Shown here: piece by piece, positions 1-8,326 of the stretch
Layout of the letters: each line of letters begins with the position of its first letter
How positions within the stretch are numbered: the stretch's first letter is position 1
Source of the DNA: Tardiphaga sp.
Lineage (GTDB): Bacteria > Pseudomonadota > Alphaproteobacteria > Rhizobiales > Xanthobacteraceae
Direction of reading: 5' to 3'
DNA length: 8,326 nt
Assembly (NCBI GenBank): GCA_028290765.1
Contig: JAQGJF010000218.1
Coordinates: 1 to 8,326 of the forward strand
Translations under genes and position numbers: made by a program
Notes under the pieces: model-generated
Seen by the model: only the letters and a program-made list of their open reading frames with translations
What the model was told of the DNA's origin: nothing
Databases searched by the model: none

Positions 1-246
1 ATCCATGGCTGCCTGCAGGTGTTCGCCAGCGAACTCTCGGTGGAGGCGCGCGCGACCTCGATGGCGCTGCATTCGTTCTTCTTTTTCATGGGGCAGACCG
101 TCGGGCCGATCGCCTACGGCTTCGGCATCCTCAACGTCGGCAAGATCCCGACCTTGCTGACCAGCGCGCTGATCATGGTCGGCCTGGGCTTCGCCTGCGC
201 GCACCTGCTACGGCCGAGGAAGCCGGCGGATGCGGGCGCGACCTGA
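1..246 (+). CDS. MFS transporter, C-terminal fragment (5' end outside window)
   Basis: The reading frame is open from base 1 and ends at TGA 244-246, giving the last 81 residues of a longer protein. The visible part holds two hydrophobic stretches: roughly residues 20-44, with the run SFFFFMGQTVGPIAYG, and roughly 53-71 (LLTSALIMVGLGFACAHLL). A short basic/polar tail ending PRKPADAGAT follows. A SELSVEARATSMAL segment leading into a Gly-Pro-containing helix is typical of the last two or three helices of major facilitator superfamily transporters, which move small solutes across the inner membrane by proton coupling or uniport. The substrate cannot be told from this piece. No shared operon with the next gene is indicated, because 224 bases and a separate sigma-54 promoter lie between them. 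A distant alternative is another 12-helix permease family. Confidence 0.72.
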   Translation: MHGCLQVFASELSVEARATSMALHSFFFFMGQTVGPIAYGFGILNVGKIPTLLTSALIMVGLGFACAHLLRPRKPADAGAT

Positions 247-323
247 TCGCCGTACCGCCGCTTGTCCACCTGTTGCGCGCGGTATCCTCGCGTCGCCGAT
301 TTCACTCCGGCTGGGCAAGAATG

Positions 324-338
324 GCGTAAATCCTACGC
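324..338. promoter_or_regulatory. Candidate operator: 15-bp dyad upstream of the glutaminase promoter
   Basis: GCGTA-aatcc-TACGC is a perfect inverted repeat with 5-bp arms. Its centre (331) is about 123 bases upstream of the predicted sigma-54 start site near 454. That is in the range where enhancer-binding proteins such as NtrC usually sit. The sequence does not match the NtrC consensus I know (GCAC...GGTGC), so binding by a particular activator is a guess. Arms of 5 bp can also occur by chance. Confidence 0.2.
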
Positions 339-427
339 GATTGGTCCGGAAATAGCTTTCTCGCGCCTGGCTGGCACAGATCCGTGGTGTGTCATGAGAC
401 GCGAATGCGCAAGTCGGGTGGTGCCGA

Positions 428-443
428 TGGCACGAGGATTGCT
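428..443 (+). promoter_or_regulatory. Sigma-54 (RpoN) promoter for the glutaminase gene
   Basis: TGGCACG-AGGA-TTGCT matches the -24/-12 consensus TGGCACG-N4-TTGCW at every defined base. The invariant GG (429-430) and GC (441-442) are exactly 10 bases apart. With the C of the -12 element at 442, transcription should begin near 454, which leaves a leader of about 17 bases before the GTG codon at 471. That is enough for the ribosome binding site and little else. Sigma-54 promoters need an ATP-driven activator such as NtrC. For a glutaminase this suggests control by nitrogen supply. The match is seen in the sequence; the activator and signal are inferred. Confidence 0.75.
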
Positions 444-459
444 TGATTTTCAGATATTT

Positions 460-467
460 AAGGTGAG
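460..467 (+). promoter_or_regulatory. Ribosome binding site supporting the GTG start of the glutaminase
   Basis: AAGGTGAG lies 3 bases before GTG 471, with its AGGTG core 5 bases away. This supports the GTG codon over any downstream ATG. It is also the only strong Shine-Dalgarno match in the short leader predicted from the sigma-54 promoter. Confidence 0.7.
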
Positions 468-470
468 AAC

Positions 471-2345
471 GTGGACGCCCGATTTGCCAGCCCGGCCGGA
501 GCTAATAGCGCGGTCAGAAATACCGGTTATGCTACTCAGCCTCCGCTGCAGGGTTTCTTGACCGGCTGCTATGAGGAATTCAAATCCGATCATTCCGGCG
601 CGGTCGCCGATTACATTCCGGAGTTGAAACGCGCCAATCCGGCGCATTTTGGCGTCGCGCTCGTCACCATCGACGGCCACGTCTATGAGGTCGGCGACAG
701 CGCCGTGCCGTTCACCATCCAGTCCGTCTCCAAGGCCTTCGTGTTTGCGCTCGCGCTCGACCTCGTTGGCGAAGAGCGCGTCGCAGCTGCAATCGGCGTC
801 GAGCCGAGCGGCGAGGCATTCAACTCGATCAGGCTGACCAACGACAACCGGCCGTTCAATCCGATGGTCAACGCGGGCGCGATCGCCTGTTCCGGACTGA
901 TCCATCAGGCCGACGGCGCATCGGCGTTCGAGCGCATCCGCGAGAAGCTCAGCGCGTTTGCCGGGCGCGAGCTTGGCGTCGACGATGCCGTTCACGCGTC
1001 GGAGGCCTTGACCGGCAATCGCAATCGCGCGATCGCCTGGCTGCTGCGCAACTACCTGGTGCTGCAGAACGACGTCGATGCGGTGCTGGATACGTACTTC
1101 CGGCAATGCGCCATCCTGGTCACCGCGCGCGATCTCGCGGTGATGGCGGCGACGCTGGCCAATCGCGGCGTCAATCCGGTGACGGGGGTTCAGGTGATCA
1201 CGCCCACCATCGTCGCCCGCACGCTCTCGGTGATGACGAGCTCGGGCATGTATGACTACGCGGGCGAATGGATCTATCGCGTCGGCATTCCCGCCAAAAG
1301 CGGTGTCGGCGGTGGCATCGTCGCGGCACTTCCTTCGCAGATGGGTCTTGGCACCTTCTCGCCGAGTCTCGACAGCCACGGCAACAGCGTGCGCGGTCTC
1401 AAAGTCTGCGAAGCGATCTCATCGCGCTTCGATCTGCATATGCTCAACCGCAGCGCCGACGTTCGCACCTGCATCATTGCCGACTATGACGTCTACGGTA
1501 TTTCATCGCGCCGCAGCCGTCAGCCCCACGAGCAGCAGATCCTCGACGAACGCCACAGCGACATTCGCGTGATCGAACTGGTCGGTGCCTTGAATTTCGC
1601 GACGATCGACTATGTGACGCGACGGCTGGCCGGCGAGCCGCCGAACGCGCCGCTATTGATTCTCGATTTTCGCCGCGTGCCCGATCTGACTGCGGCAGGG
1701 GCGCAACTGCTCGGCGAAAACCTCACGATCCTCGGCAACGCCGGCGTCACGTCGATTCTAACCGGGCTTGAAGCCACCTCGGCGGTATGGCGGGCGGTTT
1801 GCGCGCGCACCGCCGAACCGCACACGCTACGCCGCTTCGCGCTGCTCGACGAAGCGGTCGAATGGGCCGAGGATCAGATCATCTACCGCTACGGCGGTTT
1901 CACGTCGCAAAAGGAAACCAGCCATCTCGGCGAGCAGGCGTTGCTGGCGGATCTCGCTATCGATGAAATCGCGGCATTGGCGGAACTATCGACGCCGCGC
2001 CGTTACGAGGCCGGCCAACGCATCATCAGTGCCGGCGAGCCCGCCAACTCGCTGTTCTTCCTGCAGAGCGGCATGGTGAGCGTGAAACTGCCGAGCGGCG
2101 TGCGGCTGGCTTCGCTCGGACCCGGCATGGAATTCGGCGAGATGGCCATCATCGAGAACAAGCGCAGCGCTGACGTGTGGGCCGACACCCCGGTCAAGTG
2201 CCTCGAACTGCCGCTCGACAGTTTTTCCGATTACCGCCAGCTCCATCCGCAAATCGCGATGAAGATCATGCGCAACCTTTCTGCATTGCTGGCGCGGCGC
2301 CTGATCCTGGCCAACGCCAAGGTCGATCTGCTCAGCGCGTATTAG
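471..2345 (+). CDS. glsA: Glutaminase with C-terminal STAS and cyclic-nucleotide-binding domains
   Basis: This 624-residue protein should hydrolyse L-glutamine to glutamate and ammonia in the cytoplasm. Residues about 25-320 form a full serine-dependent GlsA domain. It has Ser85-x-x-Lys88 (QSVSK), NAGAI with Asn134, Glu178, Asn185 in NRNRAIAWLL, Tyr209, Tyr261 and KSGVGGG (276-282). By my alignment from memory these match the substrate-contacting residues of E. coli YbaS (Ser66, Asn117, Glu161, Asn168, Tyr192, Tyr244, Val262). Stand-alone enzymes have about 310 residues, so the second half is extra. Residues about 362-470 are a STAS domain (LLILDF, DLTAAGAQLL). Residues about 490-605 are a cyclic-nucleotide-binding domain with GEMA (556-559) and RSA (565-567), which retains the Glu and Arg that contact cyclic nucleotide. 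The start is GTG, chosen for its ribosome binding site and sigma-54 promoter. Allosteric control of the glutaminase by the C-terminal domains is inferred. The gene faces queF convergently, with 42 bases between stops. Confidence 0.95.
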   Translation: MDARFASPAGANSAVRNTGYATQPPLQGFLTGCYEEFKSDHSGAVADYIPELKRANPAHFGVALVTIDGHVYEVGDSAVPFTIQSVSKAFVFALALDLVGEERVAAAIGVEPSGEAFNSIRLTNDNRPFNPMVNAGAIACSGLIHQADGASAFERIREKLSAFAGRELGVDDAVHASEALTGNRNRAIAWLLRNYLVLQNDVDAVLDTYFRQCAILVTARDLAVMAATLANRGVNPVTGVQVITPTIVARTLSVMTSSGMYDYAGEWIYRVGIPAKSGVGGGIVAALPSQMGLGTFSPSLDSHGNSVRGLKVCEAISSRFDLHMLNRSADVRTCIIADYDVYGISSRRSRQPHEQQILDERHSDIRVIELVGALNFATIDYVTRRLAGEPPNAPLLILDFRRVPDLTAAGAQLLGENLTILGNAGVTSILTGLEATSAVWRAVCARTAEPHTLRRFALLDEAVEWAEDQIIYRYGGFTSQKETSHLGEQALLADLAIDEIAALAELSTPRRYEAGQRIISAGEPANSLFFLQSGMVSVKLPSGVRLASLGPGMEFGEMAIIENKRSADVWADTPVKCLELPLDSFSDYRQLHPQIAMKIMRNLSALLARRLILANAKVDLLSAY

Positions 2346-2387
2346 GATCCAATTCGGATGGCTGAACCAGCCCGACCTTTCGCTTGC

Positions 2388-5391
<3,004 letters not shown>

Positions 5392-5436
5392 GGCCGGCGC
5401 CCGGGCGTTTCCCGAGATTCACACACGGTGAGAATG

Positions 5437-5495
5437 CCCCCACCCGGATTCGAGCTCCGCTCGAATCTACCTCCCCCGCAAGCGGGAGAGGGAGC
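5437..5495 (+). repeat. Palindromic intergenic repeat, left arm
   Basis: The unit begins CCCCCACCC (5437-5445). A perfect hairpin follows, GATTCGAGC-TCC-GCTCGAATC (5447-5467). A second hairpin, CCTCCCCCGC-AA-GCGGGAGAGG (5470-5491), has nine pairs and one mismatch. Bases 5471-5495 recur in inverted orientation at 5594-5618 with 24 of 25 identical. I recognise CTCCC...GCGGGAGAGGG units as common dispersed intergenic palindromes in Bradyrhizobium-type genomes. They behave like REP or MITE sequences; copy number here was not checked. Confidence 0.75.
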
Positions 5496-5593
5496 AGGCC
5501 TCCGATGGAGCGAGGTTGAGCCTTACATCAGATCCGAGCAGCGGCCGTCTTCGCCGTTGAAGCGATTGACTGAAGCAATCGCGGCGGCGGCGC

Positions 5594-5632
5594 GCTCCCT
5601 CTCCCGCTCGCGGGGGAGGGTCGGGGTGGGGG
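5594..5632 (-). repeat. Palindromic intergenic repeat, right arm (inverted copy)
   Basis: This arm is the reverse complement of the left arm, at 24 of 25 bases over 5594-5618. It ends GGGGTGGGGG (5623-5632), the counterpart of the CCCCCACCC that opens the left arm. It folds on itself as CCCTCTCCCGC-TC-GCGGGGGAGGG (5597-5620), 11 pairs with one G-T. It lacks the 21-base hairpin that the left arm carries between its two blocks. Together the arms form a unit of about 196 bases with inverted ends. Confidence 0.75.
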
Positions 5633-5840
5633 AAGCCACCCGGAAGCGCTTTTGGCACGCTCTGAACCGGCAAGACGAGGGGGAATACCGCTGCTCCCGG
5701 TGCAACTTCGCAGAATTACCAAAGCCTTTTTTAAGCTTTGACGCCTACGGCTGAAGGTCGCGGCGTCGCCAATGGCCATCGGGGTTGAAGAGCTTCCATG
5801 CGCGGGCGCCGGCAGTCGGCACTCGATCGCTGGAGTTTCC

Positions 5841-8177
5841 ATGACCGTCACCACCGCCGCTCGTCCGGGCCGCGCTCTCGACGTCAGCCGCACGCTGGTC
5901 ATCGTCTGCTATACCGCCTCGATTTTCGTCAGTGCGCTGCTGCTGTTTTCGGTTCAGCCGCTGTTCACGAAAATGATCCTGCCGCGGCTCGGCGGATCGT
6001 CGGCGGTTTGGTCGATCGCGATGGTGTTCTTCCAGTCGCTGCTGCTCGGCGGTTACGCCTACGCGCATTATCTGATGACGCTGCGCAGCCGCACGATCCC
6101 GATCATCGTCCATCTCTCGCTGCTGGTGGTCGCGCTTCTGACCCTGCCATTGTCGATCGGCGCTTCGTGGTCGAGCCCGCCGGAAAGCGGTTACGCGATC
6201 TGGCTGCTGGGTCTGTTCGCCGCGACCATCGGTCTGCCGTTCTTCGCCCTGGCCGCCAACAACCCGCTGCTGCAGGCCTGGTTCGTCCGCACCGGTCATC
6301 CCGACGGGCAGGATCCCTATTTCCTTTATGCCTCCTCCAACATCGGCAGCTTCCTGGCGCTGTTGTCCTATCCGCTGCTGCTGGAACCGTTCTTCTCGCT
6401 GCAGACGCAGAACCTGATCTGGACCTATGGCTACGTGCTATTGATCGTGCTGATCGGCGGCTGCGGCATCCTGCTGCTGCGCTCGCCGCAATATGCGGTG
6501 GCTGGAGCCGAAGACGGGAGACCGGTTGCCGCCGCGCCGACCTGGCTGGTGTGGGGACGCTGGGTTTTCCTGGCCGCGGTACCGTCCGGATTGCTGATCG
6601 CCGTGACCGCGCATATCTCGACCGACGTCGCCGCGGCGCCGCTGCTGTGGGTGCTGCCGCTGTCGCTGTACCTGTTGACCTGGGTGCTGGTGTTCCAGAG
6701 CCGTCCGCTGTTGCCGCATCGCTGGATGCTGACGCTGCAGCCGCTCGCGATCGTCGGCATCATCCTGCTGCTGATGTCCGGCGGCGATACGAATCTGTTT
6801 GTCCTGCTGTTCGGTCATCTGGTCTGCTTTTTCATCATCGCGATGGCCTGCCACGGCGAACTCGCCCGGTCACGGCCGGCGGCGCAGCATCTGACCGGGT
6901 TTTATGTGGCGCTCTCGTTCGGCGGCATGGTCGGCGGCCTGTTTGCGGGCCTGATCGCGCCGTTTTCGTTTTCATGGGTCGCGGAATATCCGATCCTGCT
7001 CGGGCTCAGTGCGCTGTGCCGGTCCGATGACGCCGACCAATCGCCGCGCTTTAGAGCGTTTTCAAGCGAAGTGGATACCGGTTCGCGTGAAGAAAACGCG
7101 TCAAAACAAAAAAGCCGCTGGTATTGGCCGGCGCTCGCGATCGCCGCGGTGGCATTGATCGCGCTCGCGCTCGGAGGCGCGGCAACGGCGCCGCTGCTCG
7201 ACAAGATCCGGACGTCACTGATTGCCCTCGTCGCCATCGCGTCGCTTTTCGCCGCGGTCATCCTGCGGGTCGATCGCTGGAAGTTCGCGGCAACCGTGGC
7301 CCTGGCGCTGGTGCTGATCCGGATCTACCCGAGCGACAAGGGCCACGTCGAAACCGTTCGAAGTTTCTTCGGCGTGCACAAGGTCGTCGTCACCTCGGAT
7401 GGCCGCTACCACCTCCTGATGCACGGCACGACGGTGCATGGCGCGGAAAAAGTCCGCAACGACGACGGCAGCCCGATCACGGGCCGTCCGGAGGCGATCT
7501 CCTATTACTACCGCGAAGGCGGCATGGGACGGGCCATCGCGGCCGTCCGCGCCGCCAGGGGCGGCCTGAAACGCGTCGCGGTGATCGGGCTCGGATCCGC
7601 GGCCCTGACATGCGCCTCGCAGCCGGGCGAGAACTGGAAGTTCTTCGAAATCGACCAGGCGATCGTCGACATCGCCCGCGATCCAAATCGTTTTTCCTTC
7701 ATCCAGAAATGCCAGCCGGATCTGCAGCCGGTGATGGGCGACGCGCGGCTGACTTTTGCGAAGGAGACCGACGGGACCTACGATCTGATCGTCATCGATG
7801 CCTATTCATCCGACGCGATCCCGATCCATCTCGCAACGCAAGAGGCGATGAAGATCTACAAGGACAAGCTCGCCCCCCACGGCGCGATCGTGATGCATGT
7901 GTCGAACCGCCATCTCGAACTGGCCAGCGTCATCGTCGGCATTGCCAAGGCCAATGATCTGAAAAGCTGGGTCTATACCAACGACCCGCATCGCAATAAC
8001 GAGTATATTTTTGCCAATCAGGCCGTCATTGCGGCCCGCGACGATGCGGATGTCGGCGCCGTGACCAAGGGCGACGGATGGGTCGCGGCGGTGCCCGACG
8101 CCGGCCAGAAGGTCTGGACCGATGACTATTCCAACGTTTTGGGAGCGGTCTGGCGCCGATTGAATGGGGTGATGTAA
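5841..8177 (+). CDS. Multi-pass membrane protein fused to a spermidine synthase-like domain
   Basis: The protein has 778 residues from ATG 5841, which has GGAG five bases upstream. About twelve hydrophobic segments lie between residues 18 and 393, beginning at TLVIVCYTASIFVSALLLFS. Three more follow at about 429-496. The soluble C-terminal domain (about 505-775) has the aminopropyltransferase/SAM-methyltransferase fold: VIGLGSAAL (581-589) as nucleotide loop, FEID (602-605), GDARL (633-637), VIDAYSSDAIPIHL with the likely catalytic Asp653, and the ending WTDDYSN. This matches proteins known as fused MFS/spermidine synthase. Polyamine synthesis is not proven for the group; the domain may act on another substrate at the membrane. 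A polar insert at residues 404-425 is encoded by a palindromic repeat. An in-frame ATG at 5772 would add 23 residues but lacks a ribosome binding site. The gene appears to be transcribed alone. Confidence 0.9.
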   Translation: MTVTTAARPGRALDVSRTLVIVCYTASIFVSALLLFSVQPLFTKMILPRLGGSSAVWSIAMVFFQSLLLGGYAYAHYLMTLRSRTIPIIVHLSLLVVALLTLPLSIGASWSSPPESGYAIWLLGLFAATIGLPFFALAANNPLLQAWFVRTGHPDGQDPYFLYASSNIGSFLALLSYPLLLEPFFSLQTQNLIWTYGYVLLIVLIGGCGILLLRSPQYAVAGAEDGRPVAAAPTWLVWGRWVFLAAVPSGLLIAVTAHISTDVAAAPLLWVLPLSLYLLTWVLVFQSRPLLPHRWMLTLQPLAIVGIILLLMSGGDTNLFVLLFGHLVCFFIIAMACHGELARSRPAAQHLTGFYVALSFGGMVGGLFAGLIAPFSFSWVAEYPILLGLSALCRSDDADQSPRFRAFSSEVDTGSREENASKQKSRWYWPALAIAAVALIALALGGAATAPLLDKIRTSLIALVAIASLFAAVILRVDRWKFAATVALALVLIRIYPSDKGHVETVRSFFGVHKVVVTSDGRYHLLMHGTTVHGAEKVRNDDGSPITGRPEAISYYYREGGMGRAIAAVRAARGGLKRVAVIGLGSAALTCASQPGENWKFFEIDQAIVDIARDPNRFSFIQKCQPDLQPVMGDARLTFAKETDGTYDLIVIDAYSSDAIPIHLATQEAMKIYKDKLAPHGAIVMHVSNRHLELASVIVGIAKANDLKSWVYTNDPHRNNEYIFANQAVIAARDDADVGAVTKGDGWVAAVPDAGQKVWTDDYSNVLGAVWRRLNGVM
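7050..7113 (+). repeat. Palindromic repeat inserted in frame within the membrane-protein gene (copy A)
   Basis: Nested arms GCGTTTTC (7056-7063) / GAAAACGC (7092-7099) and GCGAA (7066-7070) / TTCGC (7082-7086) enclose an 11-base loop, GTGGATACCGG. An A-rich tail, gtcaaaacaaaaaa, runs to 7113. It encodes a charged linker, about AFSSEVDTGSREENASKQK (residues 406-424), between two blocks of membrane segments and leaves the frame open. I recognise this core (GCGAAGTGGATACCGGTTCG) as a sequence dispersed in Bradyrhizobium, Rhodopseudomonas and Nitrobacter genomes. A diverged copy lies at 8179-8236. Confidence 0.8.
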
Positions 8178-8178
8178 C

Positions 8179-8236
8179 GCATGTCCCGGCGAAGTGGGAT
8201 CCGGTTCGCCGACAAGGACATGCGCCAAAACGACAA
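8179..8236 (+). repeat. Palindromic repeat just after the membrane-protein stop codon (copy B)
   Basis: Outer arms GCATGTCC (8179-8186) / GGACATGC (8216-8223) and inner arms GCGAA (8189-8193) / TTCGC (8205-8209) enclose GTGGGATCCGG, again 11 bases. The tail gccaaaacgacaa resembles that of copy A. It begins one base after the stop codon, so the transcript would end in, or run through, this structure. No T run follows, so a terminator role is possible but unproven. Confidence 0.72.
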
Positions 8237-8269
8237 TCGACGGCGCCGCGAATCCAGATTCATCACGCC

Positions 8270-8326
8270 ATGATTTCCGCGGATGATGTTCTGGTTGTGC
8301 CTGACCATTTTGCGAACCGGCTGGCG
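8270..8326 (+). CDS. Possible start of another gene, cut by the window edge
   Basis: From ATG 8270 the frame stays open for 19 codons to the last base and begins MISADDVLVVPDHF. I do not recognise it. No clear Shine-Dalgarno stands before the ATG, and third-position GC is lower than in neighbouring genes, so this may be non-coding. It is listed because the downstream sequence could settle it. Confidence 0.22.
   Translation, partial: MISADDVLVVPDHFANRLA

Larger units (their letters stand above)
5392..5840. other. 449-base intergenic region with palindromic repeats, no gene
   Basis: I see no credible coding sequence here: the short open frames match nothing familiar and run through the repeats. 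The region holds an inverted pair of GC-rich palindromic units (about 5437-5495 and 5594-5632) and a separate hairpin, GCGATTG-actgaag-CAATCGC (5562-5582). Further on, CAAAGC-cttttttaa-GCTTTG (5720-5740) forms a weak 6-bp stem. The stretch from about 5640 to 5830 presumably carries the promoter of the downstream membrane protein gene, but I could not find a convincing -35/-10 pair. A GGAG ribosome binding site lies at 5832-5835. Confidence 0.6.

Noticed and set aside
262..561. A 99-codon frame between the MFS gene and the glutaminase.
   Set aside because: It overlaps the sigma-54 promoter and the glutaminase start and has no recognisable features.
450..1379. A 309-codon minus-strand frame opposite the glutaminase.
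   Set aside because: It is rich in Arg, Asp and His, as expected of an antisense shadow, and lies opposite highly conserved GlsA motifs.
5471..5618. The inverted GC-rich repeats as a CRISPR array.
   Set aside because: There are only two units, in opposite orientation, with one 98-base gap. CRISPR repeats are direct and regularly spaced.
5720..5740. CAAAGC-cttttttaa-GCTTTG as an intrinsic terminator.
   Set aside because: The stem is short and AT-rich, and the T run is in the loop rather than after the stem. It is also over 300 bases past the eno stop.
5738..5766. TTGACG as a -35 box for the membrane protein gene.
   Set aside because: No acceptable -10 box occurs 16-18 bases downstream (CGGCGT and neighbours).
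5772..5840. An upstream ATG that would add 23 residues to the membrane protein.
   Set aside because: There is no ribosome binding site before it and no membrane or signal character in the extension. ATG 5841 has GGAG at good spacing.
5798..7030. A 410-codon plus-strand frame overlapping the membrane protein gene.
   Set aside because: It is Arg/Ala/Asp-rich with no domain, in the +1 shadow of a gene with clear membrane segments.
8126..8308. A 60-codon minus-strand frame crossing copy B of the repeat.
   Set aside because: Part of it is a translation of the palindromic repeat and part is antisense to the end of the membrane protein gene. Such frames are common misannotations in repeat-bearing genomes.

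Overview
The window looks like a chromosomal segment of a GC-rich alphaproteobacterium in the Bradyrhizobium / Rhodopseudomonas / Nitrobacter group. I infer this from the close fit of enolase, QueF and the fused MFS/spermidine-synthase protein to that group as I remember it, and from two kinds of palindromic repeat I recognise from those genomes. There was no database access, so the placement is inference.

Layout: (1) 1-246, the C-terminal end of an MFS transporter (+). (2) 247-470, an intergenic stretch ending in a textbook sigma-54 (-24/-12) promoter and a good ribosome binding site. (3) 471-2345, a three-domain glutaminase (+) carrying GlsA catalytic, STAS and cyclic-nucleotide-binding domains. 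(4) 2388-2840, queF (-), convergent with the glutaminase. (5) 2938-3930, a Tat-exported seven-bladed beta-propeller resembling virginiamycin B lyase (-), upstream of queF on the same strand. (6) 4108-5391, eno (+), divergent from the propeller gene. (7) 5392-5840, a 449-base non-coding stretch holding an inverted pair of GC-rich palindromic repeats. (8) 5841-8177, a multi-pass membrane protein fused to a spermidine-synthase-like domain (+). (9) 8178-8326, a second type of palindromic repeat and possibly the first codons of another gene.

Most genes are separate housekeeping or accessory units rather than one pathway. Three things stand out. First, the glutaminase has sensor-type domains at its C-terminus and a sigma-54 promoter placed so that the transcript would begin about 17 bases before the start codon, which fits control by nitrogen status. 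Second, a structured repeat of about 60 bases lies in frame inside the membrane protein gene and encodes a polar linker between membrane segments. A diverged copy sits one base after that gene's stop codon. The outer stems of the two copies differ in sequence but both pair perfectly, which points to selection on, or descent through, a folded structure. Third, the propeller protein carries the His/Glu motif of streptogramin lyases on blades 1 and 2 rather than on the last two.

I saw no CRISPR array, tRNA, rRNA, transposase or phage gene. I did not recognise a wholly new multi-gene system.
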